Positions 27,558 to 36,248 are shown, numbered from the stretch's first letter. The stretch: 64,000 nucleotides of DNA from Bradyrhizobium diazoefficiens (GCF_016612535.1 NZ_JAENXS010000004.1:186001-250000), one strand, 5' to 3'. Numbers and translations are program-made. The notes: generated by a model not told the origin, from the sequence alone.

Positions 27558-27767
27558 TCATTGCGGTGGTTTCAGTTCGCCGGCGAGCCAGCCCACTGCA
27601 TCGGTCTTCATCGGATCCACTGCGAAGGACACCACCTCCATACGTTCGCAGGTGGAGCACTCGAAGGTGCGCTCCTCGATCCCTCTTTCGCCGGGAGAGA
27701 TGCGAGCCAACGCCATCCGGTGCTTGCACACCGGACACATCGGCCGCTCACTGATCGAGGCTGCCAT
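27558..27767 (-). CDS. small zinc-finger-like protein, 69 residues
   Basis: Starts MAASISERPMCPVCKHRMAL and ends with GWLAGELKPPQ. Two CxxC pairs (MCPVC and ECSTCE) 25 residues apart predict a single zinc ribbon. The short acidic helix after the second pair is followed by a tail of unknown role. The longer frame to 27941 reads through a non-coding repeat and is not used. It is related in architecture, but not clearly in sequence, to the 47-residue zinc-ribbon proteins in this window. Confidence 0.6.
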   Translation of the reverse strand: MAASISERPMCPVCKHRMALARISPGERGIEERTFECSTCERMEVVSFAVDPMKTDAVGWLAGELKPPQ

Positions 27768-27897
27768 CCCTGAAACCCCACAGAGGCCAATCATGCCGCT
27801 TTCCCAGGCGAGAGTCTTTAGCTTTTGCGAGCCCATTGGAGACTTCGCTGCCGTCCGCGGGAGAGGAACGAGCTGGGTGGTGCCGGGTTGATTCATC

Positions 27898-27929
27898 GGG
27901 TTCGCGCGCAAATGCGCAGCCTGCGTGGC
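27898..27929 (+). repeat. 32-bp dispersed repeat, copy 1
   Basis: Near-identical (two mismatches) to 53673-53704; begins GGGTT and ends CTGCGTGGC. Contains a GCGCGCAA-TGCGC near-palindrome. Role unknown. Confidence 0.6.
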
Positions 27930-28483
27930 TCCGCCTCCCAAGCCCCCAAAAGCCCCCCAAAGGCGGGGCTACGCTCCATGCGAGCCGAGTGGGATACGCT
28001 GGCGCCCAAGGCCAGCACCTTCGAAGGAAGGAAGGAGCGGGCTCCTGTTGGTCGAGCACCGCCCGAGCAATTCGGTACCCCCGCGCCCGGTTACGAACCT
28101 CTCCGAACAATGGGGCCGTCGGGAGACGCTGCAAGTTGCAGAACTCGCTGTCCTGCCGTCGGAACTGCAGGGCGCTAGCAGCGAACTCCGCCGGCCCGGT
28201 TGAGATGGCGGCGAGGAGACGGGGGGCGCCCGATCGAGATCAAGACCGACTCGAAAACATCCACGTCGTGCAGCGGATCGTGAGACCTTGGTCAATCCGC
28301 CTCCTCTGATGCACTTGATCTGAAGTACACTGCGATCGTCTCATTCTGCGGCTTGTTCCGCGATGCGACCATGGACGAACGCGCTCTGCTAGTCGCCATC
28401 CAGCTCGGCCCAGAACCCCCCGGTCGCCACGAGCACCGGCGTGTTATCGAACAGACGCCCTCGCAGAAGGTCAACAATGTGGC
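27930..28483. other. no gene seen
   Basis: GC-rich stretch with several overlapping low-complexity frames on both strands and no recognisable protein. It ends at the start of zinc-ribbon repeat copy A. Confidence 0.35.
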
Positions 28484-28589
28484 GCGCCGCAAACAGAGAA
28501 ATATTTAGCAACCTGTAGTGATGTCATATCTCAGTTGCAATCGGTGGCGGATTTGACTAGAGAGGCAGCGCAGATGGGAGGGTTGGCAC

Positions 28590-28784
28590 ATGAACCATGA
28601 TAATTCATCCAGCTTGCTGGACTTGCAGGGACTTCGGCTGATACGGGCGTTTCTCCGGATAGAGGGTGAGACCAGACGGAACGAGATTCTCGAATTCGCG
28701 GAACGGTTGGCGGAACATGCGCCGGGCGGCTCAACTCCGCTAAGTGAATCGGTTTCGTCGCCATCGCCCGAGCTTCCCAGCTAG
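28590..28784 (+). CDS. 64-residue protein resembling an XRE-regulator C-terminal tail
   Basis: MNHDNSSSLLDLQGLRLIRA, then FLRIEGETRRNEILEFAERL, then a serine/proline-rich end. The central helix resembles the C-terminal tail of the PraR-like regulator at 23312 (SLRLLRAYSKIKDQ) without the DNA-binding domain, so it may be a free-standing dimerisation module or a remnant of such a regulator. The same gene is broken in copies B and C of the repeat. A GGGAGG ribosome-binding site lies about ten bases upstream of the start. Confidence 0.5.
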   Translation: MNHDNSSSLLDLQGLRLIRAFLRIEGETRRNEILEFAERLAEHAPGGSTPLSESVSSPSPELPS

Positions 28785-28796
28785 ATCACCACCGAC

Positions 28797-28940
28797 ATGG
28801 CCGCGCAACGAACCGATAAAGTGCTTCGGTCGGACTCATGTCCGATCTGTCCACGCTGCAAGAACGCGATGACCTTGACTTCGCCGCGAAATGATAAGGG
28901 CCCGCCAGTGTGGCGATGCTTCAAGTGCGAGACTGACTGA
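28797..28940 (+). CDS. 47-residue zinc-ribbon microprotein (copy A)
   Basis: MAAQRTDKVLRSDSCPICPR continues CKNAMTLTSPRNDKGPP and ends VWRCFKCETD. Cysteines fall as CPICPRC and CFKC, about 23 residues apart, the arrangement of a single zinc ribbon. There is no signal peptide or membrane segment. It begins 12 bases after the stop of the 64-residue gene and is likely on the same transcript. Homologues lie at 54016 (47 codons including stop), 42262 (5'-truncated) and, diverged, at 20896. A DNA- or protein-binding adaptor role is possible; function unknown. Confidence 0.6.
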   Translation: MAAQRTDKVLRSDSCPICPRCKNAMTLTSPRNDKGPPVWRCFKCETD

Positions 28941-29333
28941 GATTGTCCGAATTCTTTCGGCGCGGCGCAACTTCGTCAGCCAATTCCCCTGCTCCTCGAT
29001 GAGCAAGAGAATGCCCTCAGCGCGTCGCGGCTGGCCGAAGCCTTCCCCGCTAATTCGCCGGGCCGATTGCGTCAACTGGTGACCGAGACACGCCGCGCGG
29101 GCTTCGCTGTCAACTTCGTATCCGGCTCCTGGGGTATCGGCGTTGCCGTCATCGGTGCTGACGGAAAGCCGGCCGGCGCGTTGAGCGTGGCCGCGATCGA
29201 GTCGCGCATGGGCGAACCGCGCCGTCGCGAGGTTGCATGCTTCTTGCAAGCGGCCGCGGCGGAGCTATCGGTACGACTGCGCGAGCTCCACAGCGTCAGC
29301 AGAAAGACCGACGTGACGCGCCGGCGCGCCTAG
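28941..29333 (+). pseudogene. C-terminal fragment of an IclR family regulator gene
   Basis: The frame is open from the zinc-ribbon stop. It becomes recognisable at LSASRLAEAFPANSPGRLRQ, then LVTETRRAGFAVN, WGIGVAVIGADGKPAGALSV and LLQ-like helix REVACFLQAAAAELSVRL, which is the end of an IclR effector domain. The helix-turn-helix and first half are absent, replaced by the repeat tail. It lies just downstream, in the opposite direction, of an organosulfur operon whose regulator it may once have been. Confidence 0.65.
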
Positions 29334-29354
29334 TCCAGCGCCAGTGGCGGCGGC

Positions 29355-30296
29355 TCACAAGCCTGCTCCCTTGGCGATTGCGTCCGCGAAGGAGCGATCG
29401 ACGATATCCGCGGCATCAAGCTTCCGCTTGATGAGACCCCAGCGGCAGTAGAGATCGATCGTGCTCTGCTCGTCTTTCGTCACACTGTCGTCGATCGGCG
29501 CAATGCGCACCTTTGCGCGCGCGAGCCAATTCAGCGGCACCACGGCCGGGATATTCATCAGCCTGCCCCACGTCTCGGCATAGCTGTTGGTGTTGTTGAG
29601 CGACCAGGTCCTTGCAGCCGCGAGCCGCCTAATGAAGTCGGTCAGTTCGGGCCGTTTATCGCGAATGGATCCCGAGGTGGCGACCTGGAAGCTGAGCCCT
29701 GGTGTTAATCCCTCCGCGGTGATCACGCGGCGCGATTTGAACAGCACCTCCTCCTGGCTGACATAGGGCTCCCAGGTCGACCAGGCATCTACGGAACCCT
29801 GGCTGTAGGCGATCTTGGCATCGGATGGCGCAAGGAACGTGATCTGCACGTCATCCGCCTTCCAGCCCATCTGCTCCAGCGCGGCCAGAATCAGTTGATG
29901 GCCGATCGAGCCGCGGCCGGTTGCGATTTTCTTCCCGCGCAGATCATCAAAGCTCTTGATGGGAGATTTTTCGGGTACAAGAATCGCAAGCCCCTCCCCG
30001 GTTTGTCTGATCGCCGCAATCGCCTTGACCGGTACGCCTGCCGCCGCAGCGAAGGTGAAGGGCGCGTCGCCCACAAGCCCCGTCTCGATTGCGCCGGCGC
30101 TGAGCGCCTCCAGCAGTGGCGCTGCCGCTGCGAATTCCTTCCACTCGATCCTATAGGGCACGTCCTTCAGGACGCCTGCCGCTTCCATCACGGCCTGCGC
30201 ATTGCCCTTCTGGTCGCCGACGCGCAGGATGGTTTGCGCTTGCCCGGCCTCGTTACCAAGGAGCAGCAGCGCGCCGGCCAGCATCAGCCTGATCAT
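29355..30296 (-). CDS. SsuA-like sulfonate/organosulfur ABC binding protein
   Basis: Periplasmic binding protein of 313 residues. The signal peptide is MIRLMLAGALLLLGNEAGQA, then TILRVGDQKGNAQAVMEAAG; IGDQKG in place of IGYQ is usual for aliphatic sulfonate binding proteins. The EWKEFAAAAPLLEALSAGAI segment and IGLVGDAPFTFAAAAG follow, matching the SsuA/NMT1 fold. The start at 30296 overlaps the upstream monooxygenase stop (ATGA), which settles it against a much longer frame. Last gene of the second organosulfur operon. Having a binding protein at both ends of one operon suggests two substrates or a later fusion of gene sets. Confidence 0.85.
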   Translation of the reverse strand: MIRLMLAGALLLLGNEAGQAQTILRVGDQKGNAQAVMEAAGVLKDVPYRIEWKEFAAAAPLLEALSAGAIETGLVGDAPFTFAAAAGVPVKAIAAIRQTGEGLAILVPEKSPIKSFDDLRGKKIATGRGSIGHQLILAALEQMGWKADDVQITFLAPSDAKIAYSQGSVDAWSTWEPYVSQEEVLFKSRRVITAEGLTPGLSFQVATSGSIRDKRPELTDFIRRLAAARTWSLNNTNSYAETWGRLMNIPAVVPLNWLARAKVRIAPIDDSVTKDEQSTIDLYCRWGLIKRKLDAADIVDRSFADAIAKGAGL

Positions 30297-31393
30297 TCCG
30301 CAGCCCCCCCTCGTGCAAGCTGCCGCTTGGAGATAAGCTCGCGGGTTAGCGGAATCAGCTCGCGGCCGTACTCGAGGGCGTCGATCAGGGGATCGAAGCC
30401 GCGGATCAGGAAATGGCTGATTCCGAGGTCGTAATAATCGCCGAAGACCTCGGCGACCTGCTCCGGCGTGCCAACCAGCGCCGTGCTGTTGCTGTTGGCC
30501 CCAGTGAGTTTTGCGATCTCGGTCCACAATCGCTTGTCGATCCGGCTGCCCTGATCGGCCAGCGATAGAAGACGGCGCGCGCCGGCCGTGGCGTGGCCGT
30601 CGGATGGCTTGCGGTGGCCGGTCTTGTCCTGCAGCGCGGTGGCGCGCGCCAAGATCGCCTCCGCTTTTTCCCAGGCCTGCTTTTCCGTTGGCGCGATGAT
30701 CGGCCGCACCGACAGGCTGAAGCGCGGGGTCGCGCGGCCTTGCCTGACCGCGGCATTGCGAACGCGCGATGTGACATCGCGCACCTGGGCGTAGGACTCG
30801 CCCCAAAGCGCAAAGGTGTCGGCGTGCTTGCCGGCCACATCGATCGCGGCATCCGAGGCGCCGCCGAAATAGACGCGTATTCCTTCCGGACGATACGGCC
30901 TGACCTGCGAGAAGCCGTTCTCGACCTGGTAGTATCTGCCTTTGTATGTGAACGGCTTGTCGCTGGTCCATTCCAACCGCACGACGTCGAGGAATTCGCT
31001 TGTCCGGGCATAGCGCTCGTCCTTGTCATCGAGCGTATTGCCGTCCTGGCGCAGCTCCGTCGCATTGCCGCCGGTGATCACGTGCAGCGCAACGCGACCG
31101 CGCGAGAACTGGTCGAGAACCGCAAACTGCCGCGCCAGCAGGGTCGGCGCGGTGAAGCCGGGACGTTGCGCGATCAGCACATTGAGCCGTTCGGTCACTC
31201 CCAGCACATGCTGGGCGACCTGCAGGCTGTCGGGCGTCGTCGAGTGAAACGCCAGGAGTGCCCGGTCGAAGCCGGCGTTTTCGTGCGCTTTCGCCACCGC
31301 TTCGATATGGGTCGGATTTAGGACCGGTCCTTCGCGGACAATGGTTTCCGATGAATTGTTGTTACCGATATAGCCGATGAACTCGATGGACAT
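30293..31393 (-). CDS. LLM-class FMNH2-dependent monooxygenase, SsuD/SfnG-like
   Basis: 366 residues of the luciferase-like monooxygenase fold. MSIEFIGYIGNNNSSE opens it; further markers are PGFTAPTLLARQFAVLDQFS, GRVALHVITGGN, the DERYARTSEFLDVVRLEW segment, and YFGGASDAAIDVAGKHAD, all typical of alkanesulfonate-type monooxygenases. It needs reduced FMN, which the flavin reductase in the neighbouring operon (36249) could supply. It is 27 bases downstream of the acyl-CoA-dehydrogenase-like gene. Predicted to cleave a carbon-sulfur bond and release sulfite. Its substrate differs from that of the canonical SsuD at 38508, judging by limited similarity. Confidence 0.85.
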   Translation of the reverse strand: MSIEFIGYIGNNNSSETIVREGPVLNPTHIEAVAKAHENAGFDRALLAFHSTTPDSLQVAQHVLGVTERLNVLIAQRPGFTAPTLLARQFAVLDQFSRGRVALHVITGGNATELRQDGNTLDDKDERYARTSEFLDVVRLEWTSDKPFTYKGRYYQVENGFSQVRPYRPEGIRVYFGGASDAAIDVAGKHADTFALWGESYAQVRDVTSRVRNAAVRQGRATPRFSLSVRPIIAPTEKQAWEKAEAILARATALQDKTGHRKPSDGHATAGARRLLSLADQGSRIDKRLWTEIAKLTGANSNSTALVGTPEQVAEVFGDYYDLGISHFLIRGFDPLIDALEYGRELIPLTRELISKRQLARGGAAE

Positions 31394-31420
31394 GTCGTCT
31401 CCTTGCTTTGTTCCAGAAGC

Positions 31421-32605
31421 TCAAAATCCCAGCGCGGCGCGGCCGAGGGTGAGGCGCGTCGAATCGTCCTGCGGCGTGTGCACGCGGCCGCACAGAACGT
31501 CGCGATGGTGCCGCTCGAGCGGGTTAGCGCGGGAGAACCCGTGATTGCCCGTCAGCGCGAGCGCATCATCGACTACTGCGATGGCGTTATTGGTGACGGT
31601 GAGCTTGATGGCATTGGACTCGGCCGGTGACAGCGCGATCCCGTCATCGAAGTCGCGGGCGAAGCTGTCGATGAGGCGCGCGTTCACCGCGAGCCGCGCC
31701 TCGATGCCGCCGAGGATCTCCTGGGCTCGCGGCAAGGTCGCCAGCGGTGCCCCGAGACTTGAGGGTATGCGGTGTTTCAAGAACCCGATCAGCCAATCGC
31801 GCGCGGCGCGCGCGATGCCGTCATAGATCGCCGCAATGAACACGCTATGCGTGGCGGCCTGCGTGACGTCGAGGCCGCGCCAATCCGCTGGCCTGCGTAG
31901 GTCGATTTCATAGTCGAGCGGAATCACGACGTCGTCGAAGATCACGTCGTGACTTCCGGAGGCGCGCAGGCCCAGATGATCCCAGGTTTCGACGATGCGT
32001 GTGCCGGGCAGGCCGGCCGGGACAAGGAATTGTCCCATGCGAGGCTCAGGTTCGTCGGTCCGCGCCCACACCAGATACCATTTCAGGATCGGCGCGCCGG
32101 TCGAATAGATTTTGTGTCCCGTCAGGCGCCAGCCGGTCTCGGTGCGCCGCGCGACCGTCGCCGGCAAACCGCCGCGCGCGGGCGAGCCAAGCTCGGGTTC
32201 GACGCGCAGCGCGTTGACCAGCGCCAAGCCTTCGACAGTTTCGCGCGCGAGCTTGCGTGACAGCCGATCCGGCCAGGTCGGGCTCCGGGCCATCACCAGA
32301 TGGTTGATGTAGTGCATCGAGAGCACGAGCGCGGTGGATGGGTCCGCCTTGGCGATGATGCCGACAATGCGGACCGCAAGCTTCACGCTGGCGCCGGCCC
32401 CGCCAAGCGCAGCCGGCACGGTCAGCGACAACAGGCCCGCCTCGGATAGCTCCCTGAAATTCTCGAAAGGAAAGCTGCCGTCGCGATCGTGCCGGGCCGC
32501 GCGTTCTGCAAACCCCAACGCAAGAACCAGCGCGCGCCCAACATAGTCGGAAACGGGCTGCACCACCCCCTCTCGGGCCGCCGAATTTCCAGCCGGCGTC
32601 ACCAT
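31421..32605 (-). CDS. acyl-CoA dehydrogenase-like flavoprotein, DszC/SfnC group
   Basis: 394 residues with the three acyl-CoA dehydrogenase domains: helical start (FAERAARHDRDGSFPFENFR, then LSVPAALGG-like LSLTVPAALGGAGASVKLAV), middle beta domain (TETGWRLTGHKIYSTGAPIL, TWDHLGLRASGSHDVIFDDV) and C-terminal helical bundle (DDALALTGNHGFSRANPLER). Its location between an ABC ATPase and an LLM monooxygenase, and the lack of beta-oxidation genes, fit the DszC/SfnC subgroup, which are FMNH2-dependent monooxygenases acting on sulfur compounds. The catalytic glutamate of true acyl-CoA dehydrogenases is not evident at the usual position. The start overlaps the ATPase stop by seven bases. Confidence 0.82.
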   Translation of the reverse strand: MVTPAGNSAAREGVVQPVSDYVGRALVLALGFAERAARHDRDGSFPFENFRELSEAGLLSLTVPAALGGAGASVKLAVRIVGIIAKADPSTALVLSMHYINHLVMARSPTWPDRLSRKLARETVEGLALVNALRVEPELGSPARGGLPATVARRTETGWRLTGHKIYSTGAPILKWYLVWARTDEPEPRMGQFLVPAGLPGTRIVETWDHLGLRASGSHDVIFDDVVIPLDYEIDLRRPADWRGLDVTQAATHSVFIAAIYDGIARAARDWLIGFLKHRIPSSLGAPLATLPRAQEILGGIEARLAVNARLIDSFARDFDDGIALSPAESNAIKLTVTNNAIAVVDDALALTGNHGFSRANPLERHHRDVLCGRVHTPQDDSTRLTLGRAALGF

Positions 32606-33396
32606 GTGGCGTCAAGTCCCAGAAGGCCAAGGATCTGGCGGCGCAAATCGGCAAGATGGGGATCGCCGCGATGGCGCGGATAGGGCCGCTGGACGCGAAT
32701 GTCTGCTTTGATGCGGGCCGGGCGTTCACTGAAGACGATGACGCGATGGGCAAGGAACAGCGCTTCCTCGGCGTCGTGGGTCACGAGCAGGGTGGTAAAA
32801 CCCTTGCGCTGCCAGAGCGAGACGATCTCGGCCTGCATGGTGATGCGGGTCAGCGAGTCCAGCTTGCCAAGCGGCTCGTCGAGGATAAGGATCCTGGGAT
32901 CATTGACGAGCGCGCGGGCCAGCGCCACGCGCTGCGCCATGCCGCCGGAGAGCTGATGCGGATAGGCGTTGCGAAAGGCCGACAGGCCAACGAGATCGAG
33001 CGCGGCATCGACACGCTGACGCTGGCTCTTCAGGATGCCCCGGGCTTCCAGCCCGAGTGCGACATTGTCCCAGACCGTACGCCAGGGAAACAGCGTCGGG
33101 TCCTGGAACACGACGACGCGGGAAGGATGCGGGCCTCTGATCCGGGTTTCATCCTGGCGCAGCGTCCCCGCTTTCGGCTTGTCGAGGCCGGCGACGAGGC
33201 GCAACAACGTCGACTTTCCGCAACCGGACGGGCCGAGCAGCGCGATAAATTCGCCCGGCTCGACGGAGATGCTGACGTCGCAGAGCACCGGCAGCTCGGC
33301 GCCGTCGATGTCGAAGGCGTGGCTCACCTGCTCGATGTCGAGCGCGGCGCCGGCGGGCGGATGGGCGATCGCCTCGGCTGTCGCTGCTGCTACCAT
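32599..33396 (-). CDS. SsuB-like ABC transporter ATPase
   Basis: 265 residues from MVAAATAEAIAHPPAGAALD. Walker A is [17 protein letters not shown], the signature is [15 protein letters not shown], Walker B is ILILDEPLGKLDSLTR and the switch histidine is in LLVTHDAEEA, all typical of the nitrate/sulfonate/taurine ATPases. The start overlaps the permease stop by seven bases; the longer frame reads through the permease gene. It energises the permease encoded next to it. Confidence 0.9.
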   Translation of the reverse strand: MVAAATAEAIAHPPAGAALDIEQVSHAFDIDGAELPVLCDVSISVEPGEFIALLGPSGCGKSTLLRLVAGLDKPKAGTLRQDETRIRGPHPSRVVVFQDPTLFPWRTVWDNVALGLEARGILKSQRQRVDAALDLVGLSAFRNAYPHQLSGGMAQRVALARALVNDPRILILDEPLGKLDSLTRITMQAEIVSLWQRKGFTTLLVTHDAEEALFLAHRVIVFSERPARIKADIRVQRPYPRHRGDPHLADLRRQILGLLGLDATW

Positions 33397-34409
33397 TTGA
33401 CGGTTCCCTTCTGCCAGACCAGCAGGCGGTCGCGGACCGCGAACAAGAGCGTGATCGCGCCGGAGCAAAGCAGCGACATCACGATCAGCGCGGCGTACAT
33501 GTTGGCGTAGGCGGCCCAGCCCTGCGCCCATTGCAGGTACCAGCCGAGCCCTGCCTTGACGCCGATCATCTCGGCGACGACGAGCACGGCGAAGGAGGAG
33601 CCAAGCCCCATGAACAGGCCGACGAAGACGTGTGGGAGCGCGGCGGGGATCGCGACCTTCAGCACCAGGAAGGACGGCCTGGCGCCCAGCGTGCGCGCAA
33701 CGTCATAATAGGCGCTGCTGACGCTTGCGACGCCAGACCAGGTCAGCACGGTCACGGGAAAGCCCGTCGCAAGTGCAATCAGGAACGTCGAGGCGCTCCA
33801 GCTCGACGGGAAGGTGAAGAACGCGATCGGCAGCCATGCGGTTGCCGGCAGCGGCCCGATGAAGCGCAGCACCGGATGCACCCAATAGCCGACCGCGCGC
33901 GACCAGCCGATCGAGACACCGGTCAAAAAGCCGACCGTCGCCCCGATCAGATAGCCGCCGAGCTGGAGCTTGACCGAGGCGAAGACGCTGTCGAGAAGCT
34001 TCGGCAAATCGTCGGTATAGACCTCCATGATCGCCTGCGGCGGCGGAAAAAAGGGCAGCGGAAGCCAGGCGAACTTGGCCGTCGCGACCTCCCAGACCGA
34101 CAGAGCCACGCCGAGCGCCAGAAGCCACGGCGCGCGCTTGCGGAGCGCCGAACCAGCGGCACCGAGATAGTCAGCGCCGACCGTCCCGAACAGGACGAAC
34201 GCCGCAATGACGAGGGCCGCAATCCCCAGCGAATGCGTCCGCGACCAGTCGCCGACGTCCTCCCACCACAGGCAGGACAGGCCAAAGCCGACCCACGTCA
34301 GGCTAGCGGTGAGACCCGCGCCCGATTCCTTCAACCAATTGAGCCCAGGCTCGCGCGCGGAGCGCGGCGCCCTCGAGGGCAGGCCGTCAGACAGCGAATA
34401 CGTCGACAT
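33390..34409 (-). CDS. SsuC/TauC-like ABC transporter permease
   Basis: 339 residues with an N-terminal extension and about seven hydrophobic segments. The coupling loop of the BPD_transp_1 family is visible (SAYYDVARTLGARPSFLVLK, then VAIPAALPHVFVGLFMGLG). The start MSTYSLSDGLPSRAPR lies inside the last codons of the binding-protein gene (23-base overlap), so translation is coupled. It is longer than the canonical SsuC at 37705 by about 70 residues, all at the N-terminus. Confidence 0.88.
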   Translation of the reverse strand: MSTYSLSDGLPSRAPRSAREPGLNWLKESGAGLTASLTWVGFGLSCLWWEDVGDWSRTHSLGIAALVIAAFVLFGTVGADYLGAAGSALRKRAPWLLALGVALSVWEVATAKFAWLPLPFFPPPQAIMEVYTDDLPKLLDSVFASVKLQLGGYLIGATVGFLTGVSIGWSRAVGYWVHPVLRFIGPLPATAWLPIAFFTFPSSWSASTFLIALATGFPVTVLTWSGVASVSSAYYDVARTLGARPSFLVLKVAIPAALPHVFVGLFMGLGSSFAVLVVAEMIGVKAGLGWYLQWAQGWAAYANMYAALIVMSLLCSGAITLLFAVRDRLLVWQKGTVKW

Positions 34410-35487
34410 AGATGCGCTCCGCGAATTTGGCAGTATCGGTGCTCTGCTTGAACACCGAGACGCTCTTCAGATCGTCGGCATAGGCCTTGAGCTCGCCCTT
34501 CAGGACCTCGCCGACGGGATGGTGGTGGTGGGTGTGATAGCGCACCATGCCCTCGAGATCGGCGAGCGACGCCGCCTTCGGGGCATAGGGCTGGAACGAC
34601 TTCGCGGCCACGGTCGGGTTCTGCGAGGTGAACATCGCCGCGTCGAGCAGTGCTTGCGTGATAGCGCGGGCGACCTGCGGCTCCTCGCGGACCAGGCTGC
34701 CGCGCAGGCCGACGATGCAGCAACTCTTGTCGCGGTATTCGCCGTTAAGGTTGGAGGCGACCTCCTTGTACTGGCTGTCCTTCAACCAGAGATAGGCCAG
34801 CGGATCGGATGAAAGGAAGGCCTGCACCTCGCCCTTCTCGACCGCGACATTGAGAAGGTTGCCAGGGTAGGCTCGCCAATCGACCTCCTTGATGGGGTCG
34901 ATGCCGAGTTTCGAGAGCTGGATCGAGAAAAAGTTCTTGTCAGGCCCCGCGAGATCGCCGACCGCGACGACCTTGCCCTTGAGGTCGGCGAGCTTGTCGA
35001 CGCTGGAACCGGTGTGCGACAACACGCGCATGCAACCGCCATGGGTGCCAGCAGCGATCTTGACGTCAAACCCCTGCTCGAGAGGTTTCAGCCAACGCAG
35101 CGCCATGCCGAGGCCGGCGTCGCTCTTCCCGGTCGCGATCGCCTCGAGGAGCTGATCGGTCGAGCCGGAGTAGTTGACGAGCTCGACATCGAGATTCTGC
35201 TTCTGAAAGAAGCCGTGATCGATGGCCACAGGCAGCGGCGCGAGGCAGACCGCACCTGCGTTCCAGGACAGTTTCAGCTTACGCGGAGCACCTGTCAGCG
35301 CAGGCACATTGGAAGATGTCTGGCACAACGGGAATTCCGAGAAGTCGATCGCAGGTGTGAGCCCGCCCGGTGCAAAGGCCTCGGCGCCCAAGGTTCCGAG
35401 CGGCGCCGCGAATGCCGCCGCCAGACCCGCCTGCAACAGATGTCGCCGATCGAGTTTGGTCGGCTGGCGCTTCTCTTCGTCTCTCAT
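34387..35487 (-). CDS. organosulfur ABC transporter binding protein with Tat-like signal
   Basis: 366 residues. MRDEEKRQPTKLDRRHLLQA continues GLAAAFAAPLGTLGAEAF: a twin-arginine followed by LLQ and a hydrophobic run, suggesting export by Tat. The mature part has KLSWNAGAVCLAPLPVAIDH, then FFQKQNLDVELVNYSGSTDQ, like NMT1/SsuA-type binding proteins (periplasmic, high-affinity). The start at 35487 fits the twin-arginine pattern; the frame open to 35598 is rejected. It heads the second organosulfur operon; the roughly 300 bases upstream hold no other gene and probably the promoter. Confidence 0.85.
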   Translation of the reverse strand: MRDEEKRQPTKLDRRHLLQAGLAAAFAAPLGTLGAEAFAPGGLTPAIDFSEFPLCQTSSNVPALTGAPRKLKLSWNAGAVCLAPLPVAIDHGFFQKQNLDVELVNYSGSTDQLLEAIATGKSDAGLGMALRWLKPLEQGFDVKIAAGTHGGCMRVLSHTGSSVDKLADLKGKVVAVGDLAGPDKNFFSIQLSKLGIDPIKEVDWRAYPGNLLNVAVEKGEVQAFLSSDPLAYLWLKDSQYKEVASNLNGEYRDKSCCIVGLRGSLVREEPQVARAITQALLDAAMFTSQNPTVAAKSFQPYAPKAASLADLEGMVRYHTHHHHPVGEVLKGELKAYADDLKSVSVFKQSTDTAKFAERIYVDVFAV

Positions 35488-35787
35488 AGGTATCGGATCC
35501 TGCCGCTGGACACAGCTTCGCCGTTTGCGCAAGCGCCGGGCACTGCGCATGTTCCGTGCGGAGCTGCGTTGAGAGAAAGACTTTCCCGGGGCGATCACTC
35601 GCCTCGTGATTGCGAGACGGAAAGGATGCCGCGCGTTTGGCGTATCGTCAATGAAATGGAATTTCGAATGTGTGGAGCGGCAAGGTCATTCTCTCTTCGT
35701 CGTGCCGACAAACGACGAAACGATTTTCATGTTCGCGGATCGCTCCGATCACTTCCCGGTCGCTCACCTCAGACCTCAAGGAAATTG

Positions 35788-35979
35788 TCAGCCTTGGGGA
35801 CGAGGTCGTTCGGAGAGCAACGCGCGTGCAGCGCGCTCCGCATCACGCGGCGAACGGAACTCACGCCCTTCCAGGCTGTCGAACAAATGCTCGGAGGAGA
35901 AGAAGCGAAAGCATCGCTTGTCCTTTTTGATGATGCCGGCAGTACGGTCGTTGATTTCGATGATGTAGGCTTCAGTCAT
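35788..35979 (-). CDS. small hypothetical protein, 63 residues
   Basis: MTEAYIIEINDRTAGIIKKD, then KRCFRFFSSEHLFDSLEGRE, ending LLSERPRPQG. The pattern (beta strands with RFFSSE and LEGREF) matches short hypothetical proteins I recall from Bradyrhizobium. It lies upstream of the second organosulfur operon, in the same direction, separated by about 300 bases. The ribosome-binding site is poor. Function unknown. Confidence 0.5.
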   Translation of the reverse strand: MTEAYIIEINDRTAGIIKKDKRCFRFFSSEHLFDSLEGREFRSPRDAERAARALLSERPRPQG

Positions 35980-36248
35980 GACTGGCCGCTCGCCGCCACT
36001 TCGGCGTTCTTCGGATACCCTATCTTCTACTTAGGAAGGCTTAGCAGCAACAACAGCCGCCGGTGGCGACAGATATGCGGCACTGCACTATAGAGTGGCG
36101 TACGCCGCCTTCGCTTCTCTGCGAGACCAGTTTCACGCGTCCACCCAACTTCGGTGCCTTGCTATGAGCCAACGGCCACCAAGAATTTGTCTAAGGCGCG
36201 GCAAGTCGATTCTTGAAGAGTGCAGGCATGCGCCGATTTGCCTTAGTC
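35980..36248. other. intergenic, no gene seen
   Basis: Gap between the flavin reductase stop and the small gene at 35979. No hairpin with a T-run was found; it probably contains the end of the ssu transcript and the start of the next. Confidence 0.35.

Larger units (their letters stand above)
28484..29040 (+). repeat. zinc-ribbon repeat unit, copy A
   Basis: Shares an unbroken order of sequence with copies B (53701-54178) and C (about 42205-42475). The order is an AAACAGAGAAA lead (A and B), the MNHD small gene, the 47-codon zinc-ribbon gene, and a GTCCGAATTCTTTCGGCG tail. Copy A is the most complete; both small genes are open. Confidence 0.65.

Noticed and set aside
29355..30971. A 538-codon fusion of monooxygenase and binding protein
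   Set aside because: The first part is the LLM gene read in the wrong frame; the binding protein starts at 30296 with its own signal peptide.
33531..34451. Plus-strand frame of 306 codons
   Set aside because: Antisense of the SsuC-like permease; extremely rich in Arg, Gln and Asp, as expected opposite hydrophobic codons.
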